This document shows, piece by piece, positions 36,620 to 46,403 of a stretch of DNA of 64,000 nt (positions are counted from its first letter, which is position 1; each line of letters begins with the position of its first letter). The notes beneath the pieces were generated by a model that searched no databases, was not told the origin of the DNA, and saw nothing but the letters and a program-made list of their open reading frames with translations. The DNA is taken from positions 248,001 through 312,000 of the forward strand of contig NZ_WXYO01000003.1 of NCBI RefSeq assembly GCF_009901585.1, in the 5' to 3' direction. This DNA is from Poritiphilus flavus (lineage in GTDB: Bacteria > Bacteroidota > Bacteroidia > Flavobacteriales > Flavobacteriaceae). A program made the translations under genes and the position numbers.

Positions 36620-38026
36620 TTAAGGACTTTCGGTTTTTAACCCTTCCTTTTTGGTGTTGAGATAGTCAAAATGGCTGCCATCCTGAGGGGAGCCAACCTT
36701 TAAGGAGGGTGGAAGTTCACCAAGAGCCTCGTAGGCCCGTTCCATTTCAGCAAACAATTCTTTGGCCTTTTCTTTTTGTTCTCCGTAGAGATTGTTTTGT
36801 TCTCCCGGATCTTGCTTCAGGTTGATCAGCAAGGTATCATGAGCGGCTACTGCTTTCTTCCAGCGCGTGCCTTCAAAACCCGGATAGGGTAGTTTTAGTT
36901 TGTAATTTCCTTTGCGATACCCCTGAAGTTCTTCCCCGTCAAAAAACAGGAAATCGTCCCCTTCCCTCGAGCCAGTACCCAGGAGTACGGAACTGAGGTC
37001 TTTCCCGTCTATCTCCCGGTCTGTGGGTAAAGAAGAGGCTGTGATTGCCGCTATGGTCGGGAACCAGTCTACCTGGGCAGCGGGGGCTGAAGAGACGGTA
37101 CCCTCTGGGATCTTTCCTTCCCAATAGGCCAGGGTTGGCACCCGTACACCTCCCTCAAAGGTGAATTGCTTACCTTCCCTAAGGATCCCTGCCGATCCTC
37201 CGTGGTCTTCCATGACCAGCCATGGGCCATTATCACTGGAGAAAACGATCAGGGTGTTTTCCAGTAGCTGAAGTTCCCGGAGTTTTTGAAATACCTGTCC
37301 TACACTCCAGTCAATTTCCTGAATGACATCGCCGTAGAGCCCTCTTTCAGAACTGCCGTCAAAATCTTCCGAAACATATAAGGGAACGTGTGGCATGTTA
37401 TGGGCCAGATACAGGAAAAAAGGCCGCTTTTGGTTGGCTTCAATAAATTTCAGGGATTCTTCCGCGTATTTTTTAACGGTATACCGCTGATCCACAGAAT
37501 CTTCTACCACTTCGTTGTCCCGCATATAGACCACACTTCGCATATCGTTGCTGTACGGGATCCCAAAATAACTGTCGAAACCCTGTTGTAGTGGCAAAAA
37601 GACCTCCCGATGACCCAAATGCCATTTCCCGACTATCCCTGTGGCGTATCCGCGCTCCTTAAGAAGTTCCGCTATGGTAATCTCCTCAGGTGACATTCCT
37701 GTAAAACTTTCCGGAAAGAACACCGAATTAATGCCCATTCTCTGAGGAATTCTCCCGGTCAGTAATCCGGCCCTGGAGGGGCTGCACACCGGCGATGCGG
37801 AGTAGAACTCTGTGAATTTTATTCCTCCTTCCGCCAGTTGATCCAAATAAGGGGTTTTGATGTCCGTAGCTCCAAAACAGCCAAGATCTCCATAGCCCAG
37901 GTCGTCAGCAAAAATATAGACGATATTGGGTAGGGACGGATCTGTTGTAGCCTGGCTTTGTTGTTTATCCGAACAGCTGAATGAAAGAATTAGCAGGGAC
38001 ATAAGATAGATGCTCCATCTGGACAT
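36620..38026 (-). CDS. Sulfatase (lipoprotein)
   Basis: 468 residues. Lipobox ILSFSC (Cys18), then the alkaline-phosphatase-like fold: NIVYIFADDLGYGDLGCFG with metal Asp pair (41-42), CSPSR (81-85) where Cys81 would be converted to formylglycine, GKWHLGH, and FSSDNGP with Asp/Asn metal ligands. It hydrolyses sulfate esters, probably of marine polysaccharides, at the cell surface. No formylglycine-generating enzyme or SusCD pair is nearby, so maturation depends on genes elsewhere. Beside it is the inositol oxygenase gene (55-nt gap, same strand). Confidence 0.92.
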   Translation of the reverse strand: MSRWSIYLMSLLILSFSCSDKQQSQATTDPSLPNIVYIFADDLGYGDLGCFGATDIKTPYLDQLAEGGIKFTEFYSASPVCSPSRAGLLTGRIPQRMGINSVFFPESFTGMSPEEITIAELLKERGYATGIVGKWHLGHREVFLPLQQGFDSYFGIPYSNDMRSVVYMRDNEVVEDSVDQRYTVKKYAEESLKFIEANQKRPFFLYLAHNMPHVPLYVSEDFDGSSERGLYGDVIQEIDWSVGQVFQKLRELQLLENTLIVFSSDNGPWLVMEDHGGSAGILREGKQFTFEGGVRVPTLAYWEGKIPEGTVSSAPAAQVDWFPTIAAITASSLPTDREIDGKDLSSVLLGTGSREGDDFLFFDGEELQGYRKGNYKLKLPYPGFEGTRWKKAVAAHDTLLINLKQDPGEQNNLYGEQKEKAKELFAEMERAYEALGELPPSLKVGSPQDGSHFDYLNTKKEGLKTESP

Positions 38027-38081
38027 AGTTGGTCAGGTATTACAAAAGTTAGATATGTTGGATGTGTCTTTATTTAAGGGA

Positions 38082-38906
38082 TCACCAAAAGATAGGTCCT
38101 GTTCCCAAATACTTTTCCGCAATAGGGAGGTAATGGTCTTTGATCTCCTCCAGATCGTAAATCGTATTGCTCTTGGTATACAGGTCGTACTTATTAAAAT
38201 CCTTGATCCATTCCAGATATTGCTTATCCTTTTCGGACAATAGCTGGGAATAACTGCCCCCGCTATGCCAGGGATAAAAAGAGTGGTATCGGATCATTAC
38301 CATCCCTTCTTCGGGGATCCGGTTTTCTTCGTGATTTTCCAAAACACGGTACAAATACTCATCATGTCCCCAGGCCAGGGTAAGCGAATCCAATCCACAT
38401 CCCTTATCATAGATTCCCAAATCCGTGTTATACATCGGGTTCTGCATATCGGGATTGAGCTGATTGAATTCAGGATATACGCAGCTATCGGGAAGTGCAC
38501 AGCCCACTGCAAAAACATCACCTACCATGCCCCATTGTTCATCCTGGCTGGTTCCGTCTTCATCGCTGCCCCAGAGGAACATTACCTTGCCCAGATCGTG
38601 TATGAGCCCTACCAGTTGCATCCAATCCGGTCTTTGGTCTTCCCGGATCGCTTCGGCGCTTTGTATGAGGTGTTGCACGTTCGGGAGATCAAGGTCCGGA
38701 TCGCTGACATCAATAAGATCGTTCAGATGTAACATGGCTTCCCAGAGTCCCATCGGCCTGTCAAACTTCAGATACTTGGAGTGCATGCGCTCTACGTAAT
38801 CCACGGTTTGATTTTGCCGCATTTTGCGATAGTGCTCGCGAACCGCCGCCGTAACATCGGACTGATCGTAATTCCTGAATACTTTTTCCATCTCAGACAT
38901 TTCCAA
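38082..38906 (-). CDS. myo-Inositol oxygenase
   Basis: 274 residues. Non-haem di-iron oxygenase that cleaves myo-inositol to D-glucuronate with O2. All six iron ligands of the family can be placed: His79 (NVQH), His103 and Asp104 (LIHDLGKV), His171 (LAWGHDEYLY), His198 (MIRYHSFYPWH) and Asp231 (FNKYDLYTKS). Family mostly eukaryotic, with scattered bacterial members. Start: ATG 38906 overlaps the symporter stop by 14 nt; ATG 38891 would give five residues less without overlap. Overlap with the upstream symporter gene argues for coupled expression and for inositol uptake. Confidence 0.94.
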   Translation of the reverse strand: MEMSEMEKVFRNYDQSDVTAAVREHYRKMRQNQTVDYVERMHSKYLKFDRPMGLWEAMLHLNDLIDVSDPDLDLPNVQHLIQSAEAIREDQRPDWMQLVGLIHDLGKVMFLWGSDEDGTSQDEQWGMVGDVFAVGCALPDSCVYPEFNQLNPDMQNPMYNTDLGIYDKGCGLDSLTLAWGHDEYLYRVLENHEENRIPEEGMVMIRYHSFYPWHSGGSYSQLLSEKDKQYLEWIKDFNKYDLYTKSNTIYDLEEIKDHYLPIAEKYLGTGPIFW

Positions 38907-40491
38907 GTAAAAGGTACAAAATAATGGTGAATGCCACCAGAAACAGGCTAAACGGCCGGGTAAATTTCCAGGGTTTCAGATCTACCGCTCCCATGTCCCT
39001 GATAACAAAAACGGACGGCTTTCCTTTGGCTGTAGAAGCCAGATGCATTACCAGGATGTTCAGTACAAATTCAATACCCCAAATGTGCACAAAATGCAGT
39101 TCCAGGGTAAAAACGTAATAGCAAAGCACATAGAACAACAAGCCAAACGTCAGCCCGACCTTGGCCCCGAAGGCATTTACTTTCGGGAACAGGAAACCGG
39201 CAATGATCACACTGGCCATAGGGATGAAAAAGATCCCGTTTAGCTGCTGTAGCAACTGGTACAGCCCTTCCGGTGCATTGGCAACGAAAGGCGCAATGAC
39301 AATAGCAAAAATTGCAAGGACGGCGGAGGTCCATTTACCGATCCGCACCTGTCTTTTTTCCGTGGCTTCCTTGTTGACGTATCTTTTGTATATACCCAGG
39401 CTAAAAACGGTTGCCGCGCTGTTGAGTGCACTGTTAAAAGTGGTCAGTATAGCGCCCATCATCACGGCCACAAAAAAGCCGGTTAGCCATGGCGGAAGTA
39501 CTTTTTTGACGAGCTCGGGGTATACGCGGTCGGGATCGGTATAAAAACTGTCTCCGAAATAGAAGAATCCAATAAGTCCTGGCAGAACGATGATCAGGGG
39601 AACCAGTATTTTAAGCAGACCCGTAAACAGCAGGCCTTTTTGAGCCTCTTTGAGGTTTACAGCTCCCAATACCCTTTGGATGATGGACTGGTGCATGGTC
39701 CAGAAATACAACTGATTAATGATCAGTCCGGTAAAAAGGACTTCAAAGGGAAGTATAGCGGAACGGGCCCCTGGCCCTATACCTGATTCTTTGCTGACCA
39801 CATTGAATTTTTCAGGGCTGTTTTCAAATACCGTGGTAATCCCTTCCAGTGGGTTTCCTGCCCCAATGCTTATCAGAGCCATAATAGGAACCAATAAACC
39901 CGCGACCAAAAGCCCAAAGCCATTGATCGTATCGGTATAGGCTACCATTTTCAGGCCTCCGAAGATTGCGTATATGGCACCTAATCCACCAACGGCGATT
40001 ATGGTAATCCAAATTCCGTTTTCCCTACTGGTGTGCAGCATGCCTGAGATATCGAATATGGCTTCAATATTCAGGGCCCCGGTATAGAGAACAATGGGTA
40101 ATAAGGTGAATACAAAGGAGATGATAAGCAGTAGGGCCACCAATGTCCTAGTAAGCCCATCAAAACGCTTTTCCAGGAATTCCGGGATGGTTGTCAAGCC
40201 CATTTTCAGGTATCTGGGGGCGAAGTATAGTGCGGCTACCACCAGGGCCAAAGCAGAGGTGACCTCCCAGGCAATGATTATCGCTCCGTTTTTATAGGCG
40301 GAACCATTCATCCCCACGAGGTGTTCGGTAGAGATATTGGTAAGCAGCAGGGACCCGGCAATAACTATACCGGTTAATGAGCGGCCACCTAAAAAATAAC
40401 CGTCATTGGTGTTTAGTTTATCGCGGCGTAGTTTCCAGGTGCTGTACAAGGCCACAAAGGCTGTAAAAACCAGAAATGTGATCAAGGTCAT
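38893..40491 (-). CDS. Sodium:solute symporter (SGLT-like), probable inositol importer
   Basis: 532 residues with about 14 membrane helices. NTNDGYFLGGRSLTGIVIAGSLLLTN-type start, STEHLVGMNGSAY and YAIFGGLKMVAYTD place it in the SSS/SLC5 group close to SGLT-type sugar and inositol carriers. The inositol oxygenase gene overlaps its 3' end, so myo-inositol is the likely cargo; glucose or another polyol remains possible. Confidence 0.9.
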   Translation of the reverse strand: MTLITFLVFTAFVALYSTWKLRRDKLNTNDGYFLGGRSLTGIVIAGSLLLTNISTEHLVGMNGSAYKNGAIIIAWEVTSALALVVAALYFAPRYLKMGLTTIPEFLEKRFDGLTRTLVALLLIISFVFTLLPIVLYTGALNIEAIFDISGMLHTSRENGIWITIIAVGGLGAIYAIFGGLKMVAYTDTINGFGLLVAGLLVPIMALISIGAGNPLEGITTVFENSPEKFNVVSKESGIGPGARSAILPFEVLFTGLIINQLYFWTMHQSIIQRVLGAVNLKEAQKGLLFTGLLKILVPLIIVLPGLIGFFYFGDSFYTDPDRVYPELVKKVLPPWLTGFFVAVMMGAILTTFNSALNSAATVFSLGIYKRYVNKEATEKRQVRIGKWTSAVLAIFAIVIAPFVANAPEGLYQLLQQLNGIFFIPMASVIIAGFLFPKVNAFGAKVGLTFGLLFYVLCYYVFTLELHFVHIWGIEFVLNILVMHLASTAKGKPSVFVIRDMGAVDLKPWKFTRPFSLFLVAFTIILYLLLGNV

Positions 40492-40510
40492 CGCTTAAAT
40501 ATACGCATAA

Positions 40511-40545
40511 CAAAAAAACTCCCGGTCCAATTAAGGCCGGGAGCT
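40511..40545 (-). terminator. Terminator of the DinB-like gene
   Basis: CTCCCGG (40519-40525) pairs with CCGGGAG (40537-40543). On the minus strand TTTTTTTG follows, so it ends the DinB-like transcript before the symporter operon. Confidence 0.7.
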
Positions 40546-40563
40546 TCTGGTTATGAGATCCGA

Positions 40564-41169
40564 TCATTTTTTTGGAAAAAGCGGATGGGATTTGATCTCC
40601 TCTATTTGTTTTACATGTCTTTCTGTATGACTGGACATGGATAAAAAGATCTGCAAGCCATCAATAGTGCCATACGGAAGCTGACCGTAGTGATTCCTAA
40701 GGTCGTCCTCGGTATTTTTGAGGTAGGCAATGTGTCCTGCCCTTTTATCCTGAAACGCCTTTAGCGAGGCGCTAAACGATCCGTGCTTACCGGAAGGCTC
40801 AAATTCCGCAGAGGTTTTTACCTTATTCTCACGGCTGGCGATATTGGCGAGTATTTCGGCATCTGTCATAACTACCTCGGAACGTTTGTCAGGATTTGGC
40901 GGGCTTGCCAGGGCTCCATTGAGCATTTGACCAAATGAAGCTTCAGAATCGGCCACATGCTCCACACAGTGGGCAATGGACCATGCTTCTTCGCCTATAA
41001 CATAATTCAGTTGAGCTTCACTCAGGCCTTCAATAGCGCTTAAGAGCATGTTTTGAGATTTTTGGAGTTCCGCTATGGCCATTTGCCTTTCGGCATCGGA
41101 TAGCTTCATGTCTAGGGTGCTAAAACTTGCCAAAGCAAGTAGCACAACCGGCAATATCAATCGTTTCAT
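40564..41169 (-). CDS. Exported DinB-superfamily protein
   Basis: 201 residues from ATG 41169 (MKRLILPVVLLALASFS), a signal peptide start; 20 upstream codons are discarded. DinB four-helix pattern: LSEAQLNYVIGEEAWSIAHCVEHVADSEASF carries the first metal His pair, and MSSHTERHVKQIEEI the last His. DinB-fold enzymes bind a metal and often transfer or hydrolyse thiol-linked groups; bacillithiol-dependent members exist, and bshC is in this window. A similar protein is encoded 135 nt upstream. Confidence 0.8.
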   Translation of the reverse strand: MKRLILPVVLLALASFSTLDMKLSDAERQMAIAELQKSQNMLLSAIEGLSEAQLNYVIGEEAWSIAHCVEHVADSEASFGQMLNGALASPPNPDKRSEVVMTDAEILANIASRENKVKTSAEFEPSGKHGSFSASLKAFQDKRAGHIAYLKNTEDDLRNHYGQLPYGTIDGLQIFLSMSSHTERHVKQIEEIKSHPLFPKK

Positions 41170-41304
41170 TGTAATTGGATTAAAAGGGTTAATGAATGAT
41201 GTTTTTACATCTGTGACGCTTATTGTCACGAGAAATTGGACAACAGCAACATCAAATTACATCAAAAGACATGGATAAAGGCCGATTCGTCTCTATTGAC
41301 CCTT

Positions 41305-41898
41305 TTAATTGTCCCTTTTGACCCCACGAAATACGCTAACCCCAGCCGGGAAGGGGTTTCCAGAGGCCCTTCTCAAGGCAACTATCTGGCCGCAATGCCA
41401 GACAGCATCCTCCAACGGACCGTTGATCTGATTCCAAAACGGGTAATCCGACACCCCTTCTGCATTCTGGAATTGGACCCTGTGTTCTGTAAGGTCTTCG
41501 GCAGTGAGAAATATCTTTGCCGCTTTTTGGAAGTTAGCCAGTGTTTTAGCCCTTTTTTGTGCAAAATCTAACGTATCGGCTTTCGGATTACTTCTCTGGT
41601 TTACTTCCTTTATCGCGGAATTGTATATCACCCTGGAAAGACCGTAAATGTGGTCTATGGTCTCTTCTATAGTCCGGTTAGTTTCCGAAGGCTTGTAGGC
41701 CAGATCTTCGGGGCGTAGTTCCGCGGTAGCCCAGTAATATCGAAATCCAAGGCCATCTATCATTCTGGACACCACTGTCCCGGGGGTGTAGTTTTCCGGG
41801 TAGTCGGGGATCTGAGCGTAGTAATCTAGGTCTTTTTGGTCCTGGGCATACATTAATGTTCCTAAAAGAAAAATAAACGAAAGAAAAGGTTTTTGCAT
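41305..41898 (-). CDS. Exported DinB-like protein
   Basis: 197 residues with a signal peptide (MQKPFLSFIFLLGTLMYAQ). The mature part reads as a four-helix DinB-like fold: MIDGLGFRYYWATAELRPEDLAYKP, TIEETIDHIYGLSRVIYN with one His, and LEDAVWHCGQIVALRRASGNP with another His. The metal site looks like the DinB superfamily, with little sequence identity to its neighbour. Function unknown. The downstream spondin gene is 14 nt upstream on the same strand, so the two may be one transcript. Confidence 0.7.
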   Translation of the reverse strand: MQKPFLSFIFLLGTLMYAQDQKDLDYYAQIPDYPENYTPGTVVSRMIDGLGFRYYWATAELRPEDLAYKPSETNRTIEETIDHIYGLSRVIYNSAIKEVNQRSNPKADTLDFAQKRAKTLANFQKAAKIFLTAEDLTEHRVQFQNAEGVSDYPFWNQINGPLEDAVWHCGQIVALRRASGNPFPAGVSVFRGVKRDN

Positions 41899-41912
41899 AG
41901 TTTATTAAGGCG

Positions 41913-42857
41913 TTATTGGTCTACTTTAGTAAAGATGAACATGGCCATAGGTGGGCTAACTGTGGTTCCATTACCCAATGGTGGCGTAGTGATCAGTGAA
42001 ATGTTTTCTGCTGGATCGGTATCATCATTGGCAGATGTAAAGCTGGCTCCGCTATCCGTTCCCGCATCGTAGGTTATTGCATCAACAGTGAGGTCTTCCA
42101 CAAACGTTCCGTTGGACAAAAGGTCTACATCTTCTATAGCCACAAACCAATCAGGGCTGGGGGCAATCATGCTGACCAGGGTTACCAGAGAGTGCTCCTG
42201 GGTCACGGTGATCTGGAAAGAAGCTTCAGAAAAGCCGGTTAACAGACCTTCGCCGTTAATATAGCTCAGGGCCGTACCGCCGTCTACAATATCGTCAATC
42301 TCTGCCTGAAGTGTGCCGTTGACCCCGCTTTCCGCCATTTCTTCTACACCATCTGTTGCCAGTGCTCCTTCTTCAAAAAAGCTGGCTCCCGCTTGGTGTA
42401 CCATACCTACGGCCCGGGAAAAATGATCGCCGCTGGGGAAATCCGTGGGATGGTTGGTAGCGTTCCAGTTACCTACAAAGGTAACATTGTAAGTAGCCAT
42501 GGTTTCAATGGCTTCCTCTTCTACCGTAATAAAATCTTCTTCGATCACTGAACTGTTATCCCCCACATTATTGAATGCGGTAAGGGTTACATCAAAGACA
42601 CCGGCACTGTTATAGGTAACCGTAGGGTTCTCTTCGTTACTCTGTGAAGGGCTTCCTCCGCTAAAGACCCATGTGTAGGCGGTTGAATTCTGAGAGGTAT
42701 TCGTAAAGGTCACCTGGGTACCGGTTGTCACCGTGGTGGATTGAACGGTAAAACTCGCTACCGGAAACTGGTCTGCCGGGGTATCACTGGAATCATTGTC
42801 TGTATTGCAGGCCGCCATCAATATCAGACCTAAACCAAAAACTACTATTTTTTTCAT
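41913..42857 (-). CDS. Spondin-domain lipoprotein with PKD domain
   Basis: 314 residues. Lipobox LILMAAC (Cys17) with NTDNDSSD after it. Residues about 33-115 form a PKD domain (PVASFTVQSTTVTTGTQVTF, WVFSGGSPSQSNEENPTVTY). From about 120 the protein matches the Spond_N domain: ATYNVTFVGNWNATNHPTDFPSGDHFSRAVGMVH and IAPSPDWFVAIEDVDLLSNG are its landmarks. It is a surface lipoprotein, probably for adhesion or matrix binding. Confidence 0.9.
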   Translation of the reverse strand: MKKIVVFGLGLILMAACNTDNDSSDTPADQFPVASFTVQSTTVTTGTQVTFTNTSQNSTAYTWVFSGGSPSQSNEENPTVTYNSAGVFDVTLTAFNNVGDNSSVIEEDFITVEEEAIETMATYNVTFVGNWNATNHPTDFPSGDHFSRAVGMVHQAGASFFEEGALATDGVEEMAESGVNGTLQAEIDDIVDGGTALSYINGEGLLTGFSEASFQITVTQEHSLVTLVSMIAPSPDWFVAIEDVDLLSNGTFVEDLTVDAITYDAGTDSGASFTSANDDTDPAENISLITTPPLGNGTTVSPPMAMFIFTKVDQ

Positions 42858-43045
42858 TTCGCTTTCTTTATTGTGTAGCGTGAGTTCTTAAAAACTTACA
42901 AAAATCAGCCGTTTAATTTAACCCAAAAAAATGATAGGGACTGGGATAAATCAAATCCGCGGGAGCCATTAGGCTCCGTAAAAATAAGCAGTAATTTTCA
43001 AAGGTAAATTATCGGTTAATGGTCTGAAATGCGAAATGCAATATT

Positions 43046-44212
43046 TTAAATGGTTCCATCTTCCATAGCCTGTTCACCAAAATATTCCCTGATATCCACA
43101 TCCGTCATGGGCTGAAGTGGGCCGAAAACGATCTCTTTATAGACTTTCTCGGTCAGGCTGCCAGGGGTGAGGAAACGGGTTCCCATCAGATGGCGGGCTT
43201 TGGAGACGATCTCCTCCGCGAAGTGGGTGGAAAAATATTTGGCGACAACAGAACTCTCGAAAATCCTTTTCAGTTTTCTTTTGTTGTCCTTTCTGAAATC
43301 TGCCAGGGCGCTTCCTGCTTCATTGCTGAGCTGAGCTGCAGCCTGGTATCGGATTCTCAGTTCTCCCATGGCGTCTAGAAAGCTTTCGGATTCCGCGAGT
43401 AATTTGCCTTTTTTTATTCTTTTTGAAGCAAATGCCTTTAGGTTTTTCAGCACTGCCTGCGCTGCACCAAGGTAGGGCGCAGGTATCAGGGCCTGGAACC
43501 AGGATCTTTGGTATATCAACAGGTCACAACGCTCATCTTCATCGGCATCGAGTCGAATCACCCCGGAACTGTCTACCCGGACGTTTCTGAATTCTACTGA
43601 TTTGGTAAAGGAACCCTCCATGGTTTCACCGAAAGCGGTGTCCTTGAATACAATGCCTTCCTGATCCAAAGGAATAAAGAAAACAGCCTTTTCCCCGGTC
43701 TTCATCTCAGCGGTGAAAACCGCGTAATCCGCGATCCCGGAAAGCGACATAAAGGGAGCTTCGCCGCTTATCACATAGCTATCCCCACTTTTGTCTGCCA
43801 CTATGGCCTGGTTTCCATCCACAGACTTAAAAGTGCGCACAGATCCCGTATTAGCGATGAGCAGGCGCTCTTTTTTGATCTTTTTCAGCAGTATTTCTCT
43901 TTTCCAGTATTCCTTACTGGTTTTGGAAAAGGGGTAGGAAGCCACCGCGGCTAAAATATAGTAATGCATGGAGAGCGCTACGGAAACCGGTATGGAGATC
44001 TCGCCCAGCATCTGAAGGAAATCAAAGCATTGTTCGTGAACCAGTTTAGTGTCTTTTTCATAACAGGGTATGAAAGGGAGCCTGCTCGCTTTGATCTGGT
44101 CGTAAAAAGCGTAATAGTTCTTGTCTTTTTCTGCGGTCTTTAAAGCCTGCAGTATGTTATCTGTCGCGGAGTTTTCGAATACGTGTGTTCGATCCAGGAG
44201 GTTAGTGCTCAT
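43046..44212 (-). CDS. Acyl-CoA dehydrogenase-fold protein
   Basis: 388 residues. N-terminal helices, a middle beta domain (IVADKSGDSYVISGEAPFMSLSGIADYAVFTA, then FFIPLDQEGIVFKDTAFGETMEGSFTKSVEFRNVRV) and C-terminal helices are the acyl-CoA dehydrogenase/flavin monooxygenase fold. The active-site Glu of true dehydrogenases cannot be placed with confidence, and no CoA-metabolism genes are nearby. It may be a flavin-dependent monooxygenase-like or inactive member. It stands alone between gaps of about 190-200 nt in which I see nothing. Confidence 0.7.
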   Translation of the reverse strand: MSTNLLDRTHVFENSATDNILQALKTAEKDKNYYAFYDQIKASRLPFIPCYEKDTKLVHEQCFDFLQMLGEISIPVSVALSMHYYILAAVASYPFSKTSKEYWKREILLKKIKKERLLIANTGSVRTFKSVDGNQAIVADKSGDSYVISGEAPFMSLSGIADYAVFTAEMKTGEKAVFFIPLDQEGIVFKDTAFGETMEGSFTKSVEFRNVRVDSSGVIRLDADEDERCDLLIYQRSWFQALIPAPYLGAAQAVLKNLKAFASKRIKKGKLLAESESFLDAMGELRIRYQAAAQLSNEAGSALADFRKDNKRKLKRIFESSVVAKYFSTHFAEEIVSKARHLMGTRFLTPGSLTEKVYKEIVFGPLQPMTDVDIREYFGEQAMEDGTI

Positions 44213-44417
44213 GTCGCTGTTTTTTAAGACTTCTTGTGCTATCTCAGTTAATGTGACGTATGAGCCCTTATTTTGTTTCCAAATATTCCGGACTTTAACA
44301 TTTTATAAACAGCTTGGGAGTGGTTGAAGCCTTGTGTGCAGTATGGGGATATCCTACTAAGGCCTGAACAAGAATGGGATAAAGGATCCGAAGTCCGAAA
44401 AACGAGGAGGACGAGGA

Positions 44418-45491
44418 TTAGTGTTTGTGCCTTTTATAGTGTTGCCTGAGGATGTCTTCTCCGAAATCGTTCTTTTTTTCCCGCCATATGGTATGAATGT
44501 GGTTTCCGTCATTTTGGAACCCCACATTGTCATATTCTATGATATAGTCCGGAGAATGTATAAGATAGTAATGGGGTTGTTTCCGTTCGTAGCTCCCTAT
44601 CCAGGCGAAAAAAATGTTCTCCGGACCCGATCTATTCAGTTTCCTGAGTGCTTCCGTGGCCTTGTTTTCTTCCAGGTTGTTGATATATTCTTTTATCAGG
44701 CGTACAAGAAGCTTCTGTTGCACTTCTGTAAGCTGGTCCGCGCTGATTCCATAGTATTCTGTAATTCTTTTGTTGTCCTGCGGATTAGTGATGATGTCTG
44801 CCGGTACTTCCTGGCTAAGGGTGGCAATTTCTTTCTGATGGCTGTCCATGGAATTAATAAGGGCTATGCCGTAGTCTTCTTCTTTACTTAACACCCGGAG
44901 TCCGGCAAACTTGGTAGATGTCACCTCGGCCGGGTCTGCTCCCATAAACAGGGGAGTCATTGAGATCTCAGTACTGGCCATGGTAAGGTTGATGGACAGG
45001 TGGTGCCCTTCGAATTTTAGTCCCCATGGGTCTATCATATCCGGGACGTTCCAGAGGGAAATATAAAAATTGTCATAGTCCCATTCCAGGCTCATGATCT
45101 CTTTGTAGGTCCTCTGGCTAATCTGCTTGCGTTCCAGTGCCAGGGCAGTACCCTCGTTCAAAATATCATCCAGTTTCATGATACTGGTGGTTTTCAGATA
45201 TCCCTGGGAGCTGAGAAAAGTAAGTAGTAGTTGATGAAATTTGATCTTGCTCTCTTCGGAGAGACTTCCAAATTGCAATCCAGGCCTGGACACCATCCCA
45301 ACGGGAAAATTGGTCCATTTGGTTCGGGTGGAATCCTGCAGTTGATATTGGACCAACACCTGTTGTTCGGCGTTGAGGGTATTCAAAAACTCTTCTGTGG
45401 CAGATACAATTTCCTCTGTATATTGCCCATAACTCAGCTGATAACCCAATAACCAAAGGGAAATCAAAAAAAACAAATACTTCTGTCTCAT
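44418..45491 (-). CDS. DUF3500 secreted protein
   Basis: 357 residues with a signal peptide (about 1-22, ending LSYGQ). FEGHHLSINLTM and PLFMGADPAEV are the DUF3500 landmarks, with ILNEGTALALERKQISQRTYKEIMSLEWD and WAGSYERKQPHYY-like (FFAWIGSYERKQPHYYLIH) at the end; conserved His residues (GHHLS, YYLIH, GNHIHT) suggest a metal site. Role unknown. It ends in HYKRHKH. Monocistronic by spacing. Confidence 0.85.
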   Translation of the reverse strand: MRQKYLFFLISLWLLGYQLSYGQYTEEIVSATEEFLNTLNAEQQVLVQYQLQDSTRTKWTNFPVGMVSRPGLQFGSLSEESKIKFHQLLLTFLSSQGYLKTTSIMKLDDILNEGTALALERKQISQRTYKEIMSLEWDYDNFYISLWNVPDMIDPWGLKFEGHHLSINLTMASTEISMTPLFMGADPAEVTSTKFAGLRVLSKEEDYGIALINSMDSHQKEIATLSQEVPADIITNPQDNKRITEYYGISADQLTEVQQKLLVRLIKEYINNLEENKATEALRKLNRSGPENIFFAWIGSYERKQPHYYLIHSPDYIIEYDNVGFQNDGNHIHTIWREKKNDFGEDILRQHYKRHKH

Positions 45492-45558
45492 AAATTCTCG
45501 TACGAGAAACGGGAAGATAGACTACCCGATTAGTATAGCACTGTAATTTAGTAAATAA

Positions 45559-46260
45559 TCAGGATACTGCTTCAACGGTTTTTGGTGGCCTGATCCCCAT
45601 GACCAAAAGCCAGAGACAAAGGGAGAATTCTCCCAGATCCGCGGGCAGGGTGATGTTTGCAAGTAATATTGAATCAAAATCGGGAAAAAGAAAATACCAA
45701 AAGTAATCAATAAAATCCCCGACAAACCCCAGCATTAAAAAGACGCCAATAATCTTAGGAATACGCCCGGATTTGTATATGAGATATCCCAAGGGCAGTA
45801 GATACAGCCCGTAGAAGATCTGGGCGATCTTATAGCCCTTGCCGTGTAATTTCAAAAAGAAAGTGGACCAGCCATCCCGTTGGTCCGCCGAAAGCGCCCC
45901 CAGATAATCACTTCCGTTTACCATCTCCAGGGCCGCGATCTGATTGATCGAATTCAGGCAGAGTATAGTTACTGCAACGGACACGCTGAGGATCATTAAT
46001 CGAAGAAGGTTTTTATTTACGGACAAAAAAAGTGGGTGCAATATCAGTGGGAAGAGGAAATAAGCCAGGGCCATCATCAGGTCACTGACTATACCCAAAG
46101 TATAGAGGCTGCTATACTCAGCAATGTTATTTGCTGTGGCCGCGGGGTCATTAAAAACGTAAATCTGCTGGCGAACATAGAATTCTGCAAATACCCCGAA
46201 TCCTATAACGGCAAGAAAGCTTAGACCGGCTAATCTTGCTCTTTGTTTATCTGAGATCAT
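45559..46260 (-). CDS. DUF4386 membrane protein
   Basis: 233 residues with six hydrophobic helices. RARLAGLSFLAVIGFGVFAEFYVRQQI and YSSLYTLGIVSDLMMALAYFLFPLIL, then GYKIAQIFYGLYLLPLGYLIYKSGRIPKIIGVFLMLG, are the DUF4386 pattern. Function unknown; likely an integral inner-membrane protein. The upstream gap holds the terminator of the M14 peptidase gene. Confidence 0.85.
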   Translation of the reverse strand: MISDKQRARLAGLSFLAVIGFGVFAEFYVRQQIYVFNDPAATANNIAEYSSLYTLGIVSDLMMALAYFLFPLILHPLFLSVNKNLLRLMILSVSVAVTILCLNSINQIAALEMVNGSDYLGALSADQRDGWSTFFLKLHGKGYKIAQIFYGLYLLPLGYLIYKSGRIPKIIGVFLMLGFVGDFIDYFWYFLFPDFDSILLANITLPADLGEFSLCLWLLVMGIRPPKTVEAVS

Positions 46261-46375
46261 CCTGTACTTTTTTCAACTGACGATCCGCACGCGAAAATGT
46301 AACTGAAATACGGATATTACTTTGCCGTATCGGTATCACATTTTTTCACGCAGTTTGGCTGTGCCTGGAATCACA

Positions 46376-46403
46376 ACAAAAAAATCCCGGGAAAGCCCGG
46401 GAC
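46376..46403 (-). terminator. Terminator of the M14 peptidase gene
   Basis: TCCCGGG (46385-46391) pairs with CCCGGGA (46396-46402) around AAAG; a T-run follows on the minus strand. About 110 nt past the peptidase stop, the only such structure in the 250-nt gap. Confidence 0.65.
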
